This document shows positions 41,329 through 49,185 of a DNA stretch of 64,000 bases, in pieces. Position numbers and translations under genes: made by a program. Location: the NCBI RefSeq assembly GCF_009176725.1, contig NZ_AP020337.1, positions 5,754,001 to 5,818,000 of the forward strand, written 5' to 3'. Source of the stretch: Pseudomonas sp. KUIN-1. Lineage in GTDB: Bacteria; Pseudomonadota; Gammaproteobacteria; Pseudomonadales; Pseudomonadaceae. Below the pieces are notes generated by a model. The model had not been told where the DNA came from, did no database searches, and saw only the letters and a list, made by a program, of their open reading frames with translations. Numbering within the stretch: the first letter of the stretch is position 1; each line of letters starts with the position of its first letter.

Positions 41329-44300
41329 TCAGTTGACCTCTGGTGCTACTGACGTAGCTTTCAATATCTCTTCAAATTTCAAAGCGTAACTTGCGATCAG
41401 TTGTTTTTTGTCCGATCCGTTGATGACTCTACGTGCACCTTCGTAATCAGTGAGACCATTGCGTATATAGGTTCCAATTTTTGCGCCACTGAACACCCCT
41501 TCCTTCATACCCCAAATCATGATGGGAATTGAGTGTTTGAACTCAGCAGCCAGCTCTGGGCTGGAGACAAAGTCCACACCGAAGTACTCTGCCGCTTCTC
41601 TGTAATTTTTTTTCCATGTTAAGTGAACCAGGCCTCGACCACGATATTTGTAGCCGTCTCCTTCCACTGTGTTTTCCATCTTGATCGCGGTATTTCTTCT
41701 TGTGGCAGTATCAGCCAAAACCGGGTCATATTTATTGAAATAAGCCACGCGACCAATTTCCGGCGCAGAGCTAAAAAACTCACGTGCTATAAAGTTGTAG
41801 GCTTCATGCCTGGCAGTGGCAAACATATAAGCAAGTTCATACCTAGTTAGTAACACTCGCTCTTTATCTACATAGATATTAATGTTGGTCACAATTTCCG
41901 TCAAATTTTTCTTTGATTTTTCCGAAAACGCCGGGCTTTCGGCTTGGAAAGTAGAGTGTTTTTCACTGTATAGAGCGACAAAGCGTTCAACATCAATGTA
42001 TGCAGATTGAGTCAGGAAATTCCGCACTAATTCAATCGGGTGAAAATGCCAAACGGCATCAGTACTAATCAATGCCTTACCTATCAATTCCTCCCAAAAA
42101 ACATACTTGTCTATTCTCTCTTTCTCATGTTTCAACGTCTTCGGCGACGTTTCCAGCAGTTTATCCAACTTGCTCCACTTGACGGAGTCTGCCTTATCCT
42201 TCCACTCCGTAGGGTGATGGGCAACAAGCCTGGCCCACTGGGTTCTGGTTTCCGGTTTCTTAAGTGCCTCAGCCAGTTCAGCAGGCTCCACCTCGCCATC
42301 GTGGTTCTTGTCGATCTTCGCGAATAGGTCTTTGAAGAACTGCGGCATTGCATCCGGGTCCAGGAAGCCATCGGCTGCTGCGTTGTTCTCCTCCACGATC
42401 TGAAAGCCCAATTTTTCCCAATCGTGCTGTGTGATGACTGACGCAGTGGTTTTTTTTATCAGGCCGGCTACAGGCTGATCGTCCTCGATCACGCTGACCT
42501 CATACCAGTCATCTACGCCTTCTTTGACAACCGTGGCTTTAGCCAAGTCAACCGCATGGTCTTGCTTGAGTGCTGTGGTGCCTGTCGCGGGCGCTTTTTG
42601 CTTGAGTACAGCCCCGCTTGCAAGGTGCAGGTATTGCTTCCCAATCTTCAAACCCGCGGTGTTCTTGAGGAATTCTTTAACCTCAGCATCGGCTGTGAAG
42701 ATTTCGACGTGAACCTGGTATTTGCTGCTGACGCCGCCATTTTCACCGGTGAGATTTTCGGTTTGTCCAAGATAGCCAATTGGATCGCCCGCCTTCACTC
42801 CGGTGCTCGTCATAACGACCGTATCAAAACTGGTCGGCGTTACCGAGTCCCATTTCAATACTTTATTAGCAGGGTCATTTTCAACACATGCCCAAAAGCT
42901 GGGGGGAACCGCACCATGACCCCGCAGGCCGCCACTCAGCATTGTGCACTTGGCCATCCGATGCAGCTTGCCATCCAGCGCCAGGTTGACGACTTCCGAA
43001 GAATTAAACTCGATGACGCTGTTCATGACCAGCTCCAGAGTTCCCTTCCGGGCGCCTGCAGGCTGGCCATTTGTAGGGCTGGCAGGATCATCGTACAGCG
43101 GCAACTTATTCACGACGGAGGCTTTGACCTTACCCTGCCAGTAATTGGGTCTTGCTCGCTCAGGCACATCGTCAGCGAGCCAGATGCGCTTAGGGACTGA
43201 GTTTTTGTAGGGTTCGCCGTTTTTCAAATAAGCGAACCAGACCTCCGCCCCCTCAACCCGTTTCTTGGTCGCACCCTGCTTCACGCTGCCAGATAGAATC
43301 TTACCCTTGGCATAAGTAAGTTCACCATTCTCGGCGGTCTCGCTAATTTCCAACTTGGTGCCGATTGCCAGTTGTCCGCAGGACGCAGTGGTCACTCCGG
43401 GCGCTGGAGCGGTGTCGTAAGCCCTGAAATCTCCAACCTTCATGGTCACCTTGGGTTTAGGTGTTTCTGCAGGTGATAAGGGGTAACGCGCAAACGGCAA
43501 CAGATGCATATACAAGCTGTAAAAACTCAGCTTGTTCTGCTTGCCTTTATTAGCTCCCTCCTCGGGATTAGGCGCTGATTTGTACTCGTGACGCACCAAG
43601 CAGAAGGAATTGGAGTATTTGAGTTTTTTCTCGTTATCGCCAAACGTGGATTCCAGATAATCCTCATTCAGACGATAGGCCACAACTTCACCGTCGGCCA
43701 TACAGCGCACGGGCTCATTCAACACACATTGCGGGGCGCTCCTATCACTTATGTGGATACCACCGTGCCAGAATTTGTTACTGCCCAGCAGGTAGTGGCC
43801 GGATGTCTCTCCTTCCAACGCCTTATAGACTTCTTCTGCATCGGTGAACTGCTTCCCGTCAGCCTTGCGGAACGGAAATTGGAAATTCATCAAGGGTGCT
43901 GGCCCGGCAGGCGCGGGCGCTGGCGCATCTGCCGGTTGCGCTCCGCTTCGATACTGGGCTTTAGGCCTCAGATATTTGTCGGGCATCGGCCAGTAAGCGC
44001 CAGCGCCGAATTTTGCGGACTTCGGTCCCGTAGAGGTTTGCGATCCGAAGAATTCTCCCTTGGTGCGGGTTACATCCATTTTTTCCACAACACCGGTATG
44101 CCCCTTCGTTGTCCACAGGGCAATATCACCCTCCTGGACATCATTCAGGGCAATGAAATCGTAGTGGGTGGTGTCTGACGCTAACTCCCTCGTAGTTTTG
44201 TAAGGGATGGTATAGCCAGCATCAGTAAGCATTTTGGTCAGAAGATGCGAGCAGTCTATCTCTTTGCGACCGTCACCATCGGCATCGCTGTTACCGACGC

Positions 44301-44367
44301 TCCCATAACCGTACTCATAACCCGTGTGAGGGTAATTAGCGCGCTGTTCGAGTAATCCTGTGCTCAT
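41329..44367 (-). CDS. T6SS multi-domain peptidoglycan-hydrolase effector (NlpC/P60-CHAP, M23-like, EF-hand, GH19)
   Basis: 1012 residues encoded behind vgrG and a Sel1 gene. Domains: (1) residues 1-135 NlpC/P60/CHAP-like, with nucleophile Cys39 (EIDCSHLL) and His90 (KGHTGVVE); (2) a Pro/Ala linker at 143-158; (3) about 160-560 M23-like, interrupted by an SH3-like insert: HGGIH at 201-205, H288 (YMHL), QVHVEI at 551-556. The usual HxxxD and HxH metal ligands are changed (Asp to His205, first His to Gln551), so activity is uncertain; (4) EF-hand DKNHDGEVEPAE at 686-697; (5) a conserved junction (WHFHPIELVRNF) near 773-784; (6) GH19 lysozyme-like tip with Glu855 (RHEAYNF) and YRGRGLVHLTWKKNY. 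There is no signal peptide, consistent with T6SS delivery to the target periplasm. The orphan tips nearby share part 5. Confidence 0.85.
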   Translation of the reverse strand: MSTGLLEQRANYPHTGYEYGYGSVGNSDADGDGRKEIDCSHLLTKMLTDAGYTIPYKTTRELASDTTHYDFIALNDVQEGDIALWTTKGHTGVVEKMDVTRTKGEFFGSQTSTGPKSAKFGAGAYWPMPDKYLRPKAQYRSGAQPADAPAPAPAGPAPLMNFQFPFRKADGKQFTDAEEVYKALEGETSGHYLLGSNKFWHGGIHISDRSAPQCVLNEPVRCMADGEVVAYRLNEDYLESTFGDNEKKLKYSNSFCLVRHEYKSAPNPEEGANKGKQNKLSFYSLYMHLLPFARYPLSPAETPKPKVTMKVGDFRAYDTAPAPGVTTASCGQLAIGTKLEISETAENGELTYAKGKILSGSVKQGATKKRVEGAEVWFAYLKNGEPYKNSVPKRIWLADDVPERARPNYWQGKVKASVVNKLPLYDDPASPTNGQPAGARKGTLELVMNSVIEFNSSEVVNLALDGKLHRMAKCTMLSGGLRGHGAVPPSFWACVENDPANKVLKWDSVTPTSFDTVVMTSTGVKAGDPIGYLGQTENLTGENGGVSSKYQVHVEIFTADAEVKEFLKNTAGLKIGKQYLHLASGAVLKQKAPATGTTALKQDHAVDLAKATVVKEGVDDWYEVSVIEDDQPVAGLIKKTTASVITQHDWEKLGFQIVEENNAAADGFLDPDAMPQFFKDLFAKIDKNHDGEVEPAELAEALKKPETRTQWARLVAHHPTEWKDKADSVKWSKLDKLLETSPKTLKHEKERIDKYVFWEELIGKALISTDAVWHFHPIELVRNFLTQSAYIDVERFVALYSEKHSTFQAESPAFSEKSKKNLTEIVTNINIYVDKERVLLTRYELAYMFATARHEAYNFIAREFFSSAPEIGRVAYFNKYDPVLADTATRRNTAIKMENTVEGDGYKYRGRGLVHLTWKKNYREAAEYFGVDFVSSPELAAEFKHSIPIMIWGMKEGVFSGAKIGTYIRNGLTDYEGARRVINGSDKKQLIASYALKFEEILKATSVAPEVN

Positions 44368-45395
44368 CAGAAGCGTCCTGCTTTAAGACAGTGAGTGTCG
44401 TTGTCTACGGTAATACCCTTCTTGCGAAGCCGTTCCACGTTTGAGGACGCTGCTTCGTGCCCTCCTTTCTCGGCTTCCTCATAGCAGGCCATGGCTCTGG
44501 GTAGATCGTTCGGCACAATGGCGCCGACTTCGTAGGCACCTCCCAACTGGATCAACGCTGAAGGAGCGCCTGAACGTGCCGCCGTTACAAGGGCATCCAG
44601 CGATTTCTCGGGGTTCAAACACGCTCGCGTCTCCTCGCTGTCACCCTCATTACAGTAAAAGTCGGCCAACGCCACTCCAGCCTCAGGCACGCTCTTGGAG
44701 GCATCGATAAGCAGTCCAAGAATCTTCGTGTTTTCGAGACGCGGTGCCTGGCCAGACAGGCTGATTGCCGCAGCAGCAAAAGCGGCCTCTGCAGAACCTT
44801 GCTCCGCACCGTCCAGGTAGCTGTCCAATGCCGATACGTAGAGTTGAGCTGATGACTGAGACTGAGTATCCATGCCCAACTGATTAAATAACTCCCCACG
44901 TTTAAAGGCTCTTGCAGACAGCGATAATTTACCGCTTGGGTCTTGAGCATCAAGTACTTCTTCGAGCGACCAGTTTTCAATACGGCTCAAGGTCCAGCAA
45001 TCGCCATGCTTGAAGGTGAGTATCGTCAAAACCTTGCCTTTGTTGTCGCGTATGTAGACTTGATTCGGCAATTGAACGGTCGCGCTCAGGCCAGGCTTTT
45101 GAGCGTTTTCGGCAGCCAGTAGTGACTGCGTTGAAGCATCAACAGCTTGCAACGGTCTCGGCACCACCCGATAAGCTGATTCTTTCGGCTCGACCGTCTG
45201 CTGGACCACCGGGGAAGCAGTGAAGGCTCGCTGCACTTGCGGGTTCGTAGAGAATTCCTTGAAAAACCCGGCAAAGTCATGCGTCGGGCATTGCGCTGCA
45301 AAGGCGCCTGAACTCAGCCCTACAGTGAGCAGGATTAACCATTTAAAACCGAAATTTCGCACTCGATCGTTCCTTTTCATTGCAGACTTCTTCAT
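44367..45395 (-). CDS. Exported Sel1-repeat protein between vgrG and effector
   Basis: About 342 residues; ATG 45395 overlaps the vgrG stop codon (TGATG), giving MKKSAMKRNDRV and then a signal peptide (FKWLILLTVGLSSGAFAAQC). Sel1/TPR-like repeats fill the second half (GSAEAAFAAAAISLSGQ; AGVALADFYCNEGDSEETRA; APSALIQLGGAYEVGAIVPN; RAMACYEEAEKGGHEAASSN). Its stop codon overlaps the effector ATG by one base, so vgrG, this gene and the effector are translationally coupled. Exported Sel1 proteins next to effectors can be immunity or accessory proteins; which applies here cannot be told. A remnant copy at 36814-37068 shows it was part of an earlier cassette too. Confidence 0.75.
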   Translation of the reverse strand: MKKSAMKRNDRVRNFGFKWLILLTVGLSSGAFAAQCPTHDFAGFFKEFSTNPQVQRAFTASPVVQQTVEPKESAYRVVPRPLQAVDASTQSLLAAENAQKPGLSATVQLPNQVYIRDNKGKVLTILTFKHGDCWTLSRIENWSLEEVLDAQDPSGKLSLSARAFKRGELFNQLGMDTQSQSSAQLYVSALDSYLDGAEQGSAEAAFAAAAISLSGQAPRLENTKILGLLIDASKSVPEAGVALADFYCNEGDSEETRACLNPEKSLDALVTAARSGAPSALIQLGGAYEVGAIVPNDLPRAMACYEEAEKGGHEAASSNVERLRKKGITVDNDTHCLKAGRF

Positions 45396-47431
45396 CACTC
45401 AGAAAACACAAAAACAGCCTTCGGTTCAACCTTCTCAGGCGGTGCATTCAACAACGCCGGATCCATCAAACTCCCCGCCTTGTCCTTGTCCACAACCCCC
45501 GGCAACCTGGGCGGCTTGATGCCTATCCCGGTGCCGGTTCCGGCGGAGCCTCCAGCGTTGACCTTCGCGATCGGGCCGATCATGGTTATACCGCCCGCGT
45601 CGAGCTTGATGAAGCTTCCGCCCGCTTTCACGGTGAGCTCCACGCCTGCCTCGATGACGATCTTTTCGCCGGCCTTCAAGTGAATCTCGGTGCCTGCGCT
45701 GGTCAGTTGCGCGGTGCCCAGTTTCACGTGCTGGTTCTGCGCGACGGTCAGGTGGTCGTCCATGCGCACTTCCGTCTTGCGGTCGGCGTGGGTGGTGCGG
45801 TGTTCTTCGGCTTTCAGCTCGGTGTAGGTGTTCTTTTCGACCGTGTCGTGGCGTTCGTTGCCGACGCGGATTTTCTGGTCGTGCTCGATGTTCTCGTCCC
45901 AGTCCCGCTGGGCATGGATGAAGATCTGTTCCGCCCCTTTTTTATCTTCGATGCGCAGTTCGTTGTAGCCGCCACCGCCAGGGGAGCTGAAGGTCTTGAA
46001 TACCGTGCGGGTCTTGTTGGTCGGCAGCGGGTACGGAACCTGGTTTTCCTTGTGATACAGGCAGCCGGTCACCAGCGGTTGGTCCGGGTCGCCCTCAAGG
46101 AATGACACCAGCACTTCCATACCTACGCGCGGGATGCTGATGCCGCCGTAGCGATCGCCTGCCCAACTGCTGGAGACGCGCAGCCAGCAACTGGTCTTGT
46201 CATCGGCCAGGCCTTCGCGGTCCCAGAAGAACTGGACCTTCACACGGCCATACTGGTCGCAGTGAATCTCTTCACCCTTGGGCCCGGTGACCACGGCGGT
46301 CTGGCTGCCGAGCACGCGAGGCTTAGGGTGTTGCAGTGCCGGGCGATAAAAGACGGCCCACGGGGTTGCCAGGAATCGGTTGCGATAGCCGTGGTGGAAG
46401 TCGTCCTTGTTGTTGGTGGTGTCGCTGGTCACCGACTCCTCCAACACTTGCGGCTGCTTGCCTTCATGGACGATCTCGGTCAGCAGCCATAAGTCGTTCC
46501 ACTCCGCGCGAGGGTGCTCGGATAACGGAAGAAAATGCCCGCTCTTGAGCGTGGTCTGATCGCCCCAGCCTTCGGCTTGCTGATAGTCGGCGCGATGGCG
46601 CTCAAGGGCGCGCTGGCTGAGGAATTTACCCCGCGCACGATCCAGGAAGCGGCCCGGGTAGTCGTAGTCTTCCAGGTCTGGCTCGGTGCTGTCGCCAGCA
46701 GGCTTGTAGGCCGCTTCGAGTTGCAGGTTGGGTTTTTCAAAGTCGTAGTCGCGACGGGTGATGCGACTGGTTCGGGTTTCCAGACGCAGTTGGAATCCCT
46801 TTATCACCGGCACGTCAGCGACCAGGCCGCTGCCTTGCACATAAGCCGTGGGCCCACTCAGCTTGGGGAAGACCGTTTGATCGTCGCCGAAGACCAGCAC
46901 ATGCCCTTCCTGGCTGTGCTGGAAGTGGTAGTGAACCCCCTCTTCCTCGCACAGCCGCTGGACGAAGTGCAGATCGGTTTCATCGTACTGCACGCAGTAA
47001 TCGCGCGCCGGGCATGGCTGGCCGAGCTGAAAGCTGTAGCCGTTGCCCTTGATTCCATGCTCTTCCAGGATCAGCGCGATGATTTGCTGCGCCGACATCT
47101 GCTGATAGATGCGCTGGTTGGTACGGTGATGCAGGTACTGCAACTGCGGCACCAACGACAGGGTGTAACGCGTCAGACGCTTGCCCGCGTCGCCTTGGGC
47201 GATGCGGTAGATCTGCCCGTGGATGCCATTCCCCTGTGGATCGAAGGCCAGAAATGCCTGCTTGTGCAGAAGCGTCTCCAGATCGATGTCGGGGTTTTCG
47301 CTAACCAGTTCCAGGTCGAACCGAAACGGTTGGCTGATGCTTTCAGTGCCTGTAAACGACAACACTTGCAGGTCGCCTGAAAAATCTTTGACGGTCAGAC
47401 TGAAGTGCGTTTCGTTAGAAGGATTGAACAT
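45395..47431 (-). CDS. vgrG: T6SS spike protein VgrG
   Basis: 678 residues. The N-terminus (FSLTVKDFSGDLQVLSFTGT) and gp27-like hub (CEEEGVHYHFQHSQEGHVLV; YDYPGRFLDRARGKFLSQRA) are followed by the gp5-like OB fold (VVTGPKGEEIHCDQYGRVKV, DKTSCWLRVSSSWAGDRYGG) and beta-helix with repeated GTEIHLKAGEKIVIEAGVEL. The length matches standard, non-evolved VgrG with only a short C-terminal tail (KPPRLPGVVDKDKAG), so cargo is carried by separate proteins, here the coupled effector. It lies 22 bp after ppkA and overlaps the Sel1 gene by one base, heading the effector module and linking it to the structural operon. Confidence 0.95.
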   Translation of the reverse strand: MFNPSNETHFSLTVKDFSGDLQVLSFTGTESISQPFRFDLELVSENPDIDLETLLHKQAFLAFDPQGNGIHGQIYRIAQGDAGKRLTRYTLSLVPQLQYLHHRTNQRIYQQMSAQQIIALILEEHGIKGNGYSFQLGQPCPARDYCVQYDETDLHFVQRLCEEEGVHYHFQHSQEGHVLVFGDDQTVFPKLSGPTAYVQGSGLVADVPVIKGFQLRLETRTSRITRRDYDFEKPNLQLEAAYKPAGDSTEPDLEDYDYPGRFLDRARGKFLSQRALERHRADYQQAEGWGDQTTLKSGHFLPLSEHPRAEWNDLWLLTEIVHEGKQPQVLEESVTSDTTNNKDDFHHGYRNRFLATPWAVFYRPALQHPKPRVLGSQTAVVTGPKGEEIHCDQYGRVKVQFFWDREGLADDKTSCWLRVSSSWAGDRYGGISIPRVGMEVLVSFLEGDPDQPLVTGCLYHKENQVPYPLPTNKTRTVFKTFSSPGGGGYNELRIEDKKGAEQIFIHAQRDWDENIEHDQKIRVGNERHDTVEKNTYTELKAEEHRTTHADRKTEVRMDDHLTVAQNQHVKLGTAQLTSAGTEIHLKAGEKIVIEAGVELTVKAGGSFIKLDAGGITMIGPIAKVNAGGSAGTGTGIGIKPPRLPGVVDKDKAGSLMDPALLNAPPEKVEPKAVFVFSE

Positions 47432-47452
47432 TGTTTGCTCCCTGTTCGGTCG

Positions 47453-48460
47453 TCATCCGTTACACCAAGGTATCAAGCGTTGCAGCCTGGACGAGGTGGC
47501 GGCGAAAGCGTCACGCAGTTGTTTGGCAGTGATCTTGCGATCCTGTGCATCGAATGTCAGTGCCGACCGCAAAGCGGGCCAGCAGTGTTTCGGTAAATTC
47601 CTGGGTGCCTTCAACTCACGCTCAAGACGCTCGTCACGCGCCTGGGTCGACGGCAAGCGGCGAAACGGGTGCTTGCCTCCCGACAGTTCAAAAATCACAC
47701 AGGCAACGCCATACACATCGGCGCTGGCTGAAAGTGCCTGGCCTTCCAGCAATTCCGGGGCTGCATAGCCCGGAGTCCAAGCGTTGAAACGGTCGCGACT
47801 CAGGTGAGGCAGGCCCGGCAATACGCCCTCCTCGGCCTGGCCAAGGCCAAAGTCGAACAGGCGCACGCCTTCTTCGCTGAGCATGACATTGCTGGGCTTC
47901 ATGTCGCCATGCAACACGCCGCGGGCATGGGCATAAGCCAGTGCGTCGAGCAGCGCCAGTGCAATGTCACGCAATTCTTTCCACGGCAGGCCCAAAGGCC
48001 GTTCGCATAGCAGTTTGTCCAAGGTCAACCCACGCATGAGCTCCATGGTGATGAAGGCCCGCTGGCAGTGAGTGTCCACTTCGAACGTGTGCAAGCGCAG
48101 CACGTTGTTATGACGAAGGCGTCGGGTCAGGGCGAACTCGCTGTAAAGCAAGGCGCTTGCATCCGGCGACTCGGCAAATTCTTCGCTGAGGATTTTCAGC
48201 GCAACATAAGGATCAGGCTCGCCGAACTGTTCGCTCAGCAAGTCCTTGGCCCGGTAGACCGCGCCCATGCCACCGGCACCGAGTAGTCGCTCGATACGAT
48301 AACGACCTGCCAGCACGTCGGGCATCTCACCGATACTGGCCTTGGTCGGCGCCAGCACAGATTCGGCCTTGTGTGATTTGGCAAACGCGAAGTAGGTCAG
48401 GTTGCTGTCCTGCTCTTCGCTCACCGGCAGGTCGTCGTTCGGGCGCATGAGTTCAGTCAT
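47453..48460 (-). CDS. ppkA: T6SS-associated Ser/Thr protein kinase (PpkA type)
   Basis: 335 residues with a Hanks-type kinase domain: Gly-rich loop LLGAGGMGAVYRAKD, VALKILSEEF (ATP-binding Lys), the catalytic loop VLHGDMKPSNVM and LFDFGLGQ, then APELLEGQALSASADVYGVA. The catalytic loop has HGD instead of HRD, a non-RD pattern common in some bacterial kinases. Unlike full-length P. aeruginosa PpkA it lacks a membrane segment and periplasmic region, so it is a short form. It overlaps pppA by 4 bp. In the family, kinase and phosphatase act on the FHA protein to switch T6SS firing; with tagH in the same operon the same circuit is likely. Confidence 0.85.
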   Translation of the reverse strand: MTELMRPNDDLPVSEEQDSNLTYFAFAKSHKAESVLAPTKASIGEMPDVLAGRYRIERLLGAGGMGAVYRAKDLLSEQFGEPDPYVALKILSEEFAESPDASALLYSEFALTRRLRHNNVLRLHTFEVDTHCQRAFITMELMRGLTLDKLLCERPLGLPWKELRDIALALLDALAYAHARGVLHGDMKPSNVMLSEEGVRLFDFGLGQAEEGVLPGLPHLSRDRFNAWTPGYAAPELLEGQALSASADVYGVACVIFELSGGKHPFRRLPSTQARDERLERELKAPRNLPKHCWPALRSALTFDAQDRKITAKQLRDAFAATSSRLQRLIPWCNG

Positions 48461-49185
48461 TTGCGGATCACCACGGCCGTCAGATTGTCTCGCGCAGAAC
48501 CACGCAAGGCGCCATCGAACAAGCGCTCCAGCGCCACCTGTGGCGCGGTCAGGCTCAAGGCGCTACCGAGTGCATCGCTGCCAAGTCCCTGATACAGGCC
48601 ATCGCTGCACAGCAAAAATGCGTCGCCGGGATATACCTCTAGCTCCAATACATCCAGGGTCAACTGTTCTGCCGCACCGACCGCGCGCGTCAAGGCGTGC
48701 GCGGATGGATGAGCTCTGGCCTGTTCGACGCTCATTTTCTCCTCGTCTATCAGCTGCTGTTGCAGCGAGTGGTCTTTGGACAGCTGGTACAGACGCTGTC
48801 CGCGCCACAAGTAACAACGGCTATCGCCCGCCCAGATACAGGCGGCGCGATTGCCCTCAACCATCAGCGCCACTACCGTGCTGCCCATGATGCTGTCATG
48901 GCGACCCGCAGTGACTGTCAACTCCTGACCCAGACGGCGGTTGAGCCAGTGCAGACATTGACGAATGCCCTTGAGGCGTTCGTCAAAGCCTTCCTGCACA
49001 GGCAGTTCCGCCAGGCTGGCGACGATCAACTGACTGGCAACATCGCCGCCCTGATGACCGCCCATGCCATCCGCGACCACCCACAGCCCATGCTGCGGGG
49101 AATCCAGAAAAGCATCTTCGTTACGCGCCCGTACCTTGCCGGCATCGGTGCGCGCAGCGCTGCGCCAAGGGCTGGCCAGCATCAA
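48457..49185 (-). CDS. pppA: T6SS-associated PP2C-type phosphatase
   Basis: 242 residues with the PPM/PP2C metal-binding motifs: RARNEDAFLD, VVADGMGGHQGGDVAS, MGSTVVALMV, WAGDSRCYLWRG, LLCSDGLYQGL and SARDNLTAVVIRK at the C-terminus. The family counteracts the PpkA kinase by dephosphorylating the FHA protein. It overlaps tssM upstream and ppkA downstream by 4 bp each (ATGA), so the three genes are translationally coupled. Cytoplasmic, no signal. Confidence 0.9.
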   Translation of the reverse strand: MMLASPWRSAARTDAGKVRARNEDAFLDSPQHGLWVVADGMGGHQGGDVASQLIVASLAELPVQEGFDERLKGIRQCLHWLNRRLGQELTVTAGRHDSIMGSTVVALMVEGNRAACIWAGDSRCYLWRGQRLYQLSKDHSLQQQLIDEEKMSVEQARAHPSAHALTRAVGAAEQLTLDVLELEVYPGDAFLLCSDGLYQGLGSDALGSALSLTAPQVALERLFDGALRGSARDNLTAVVIRK

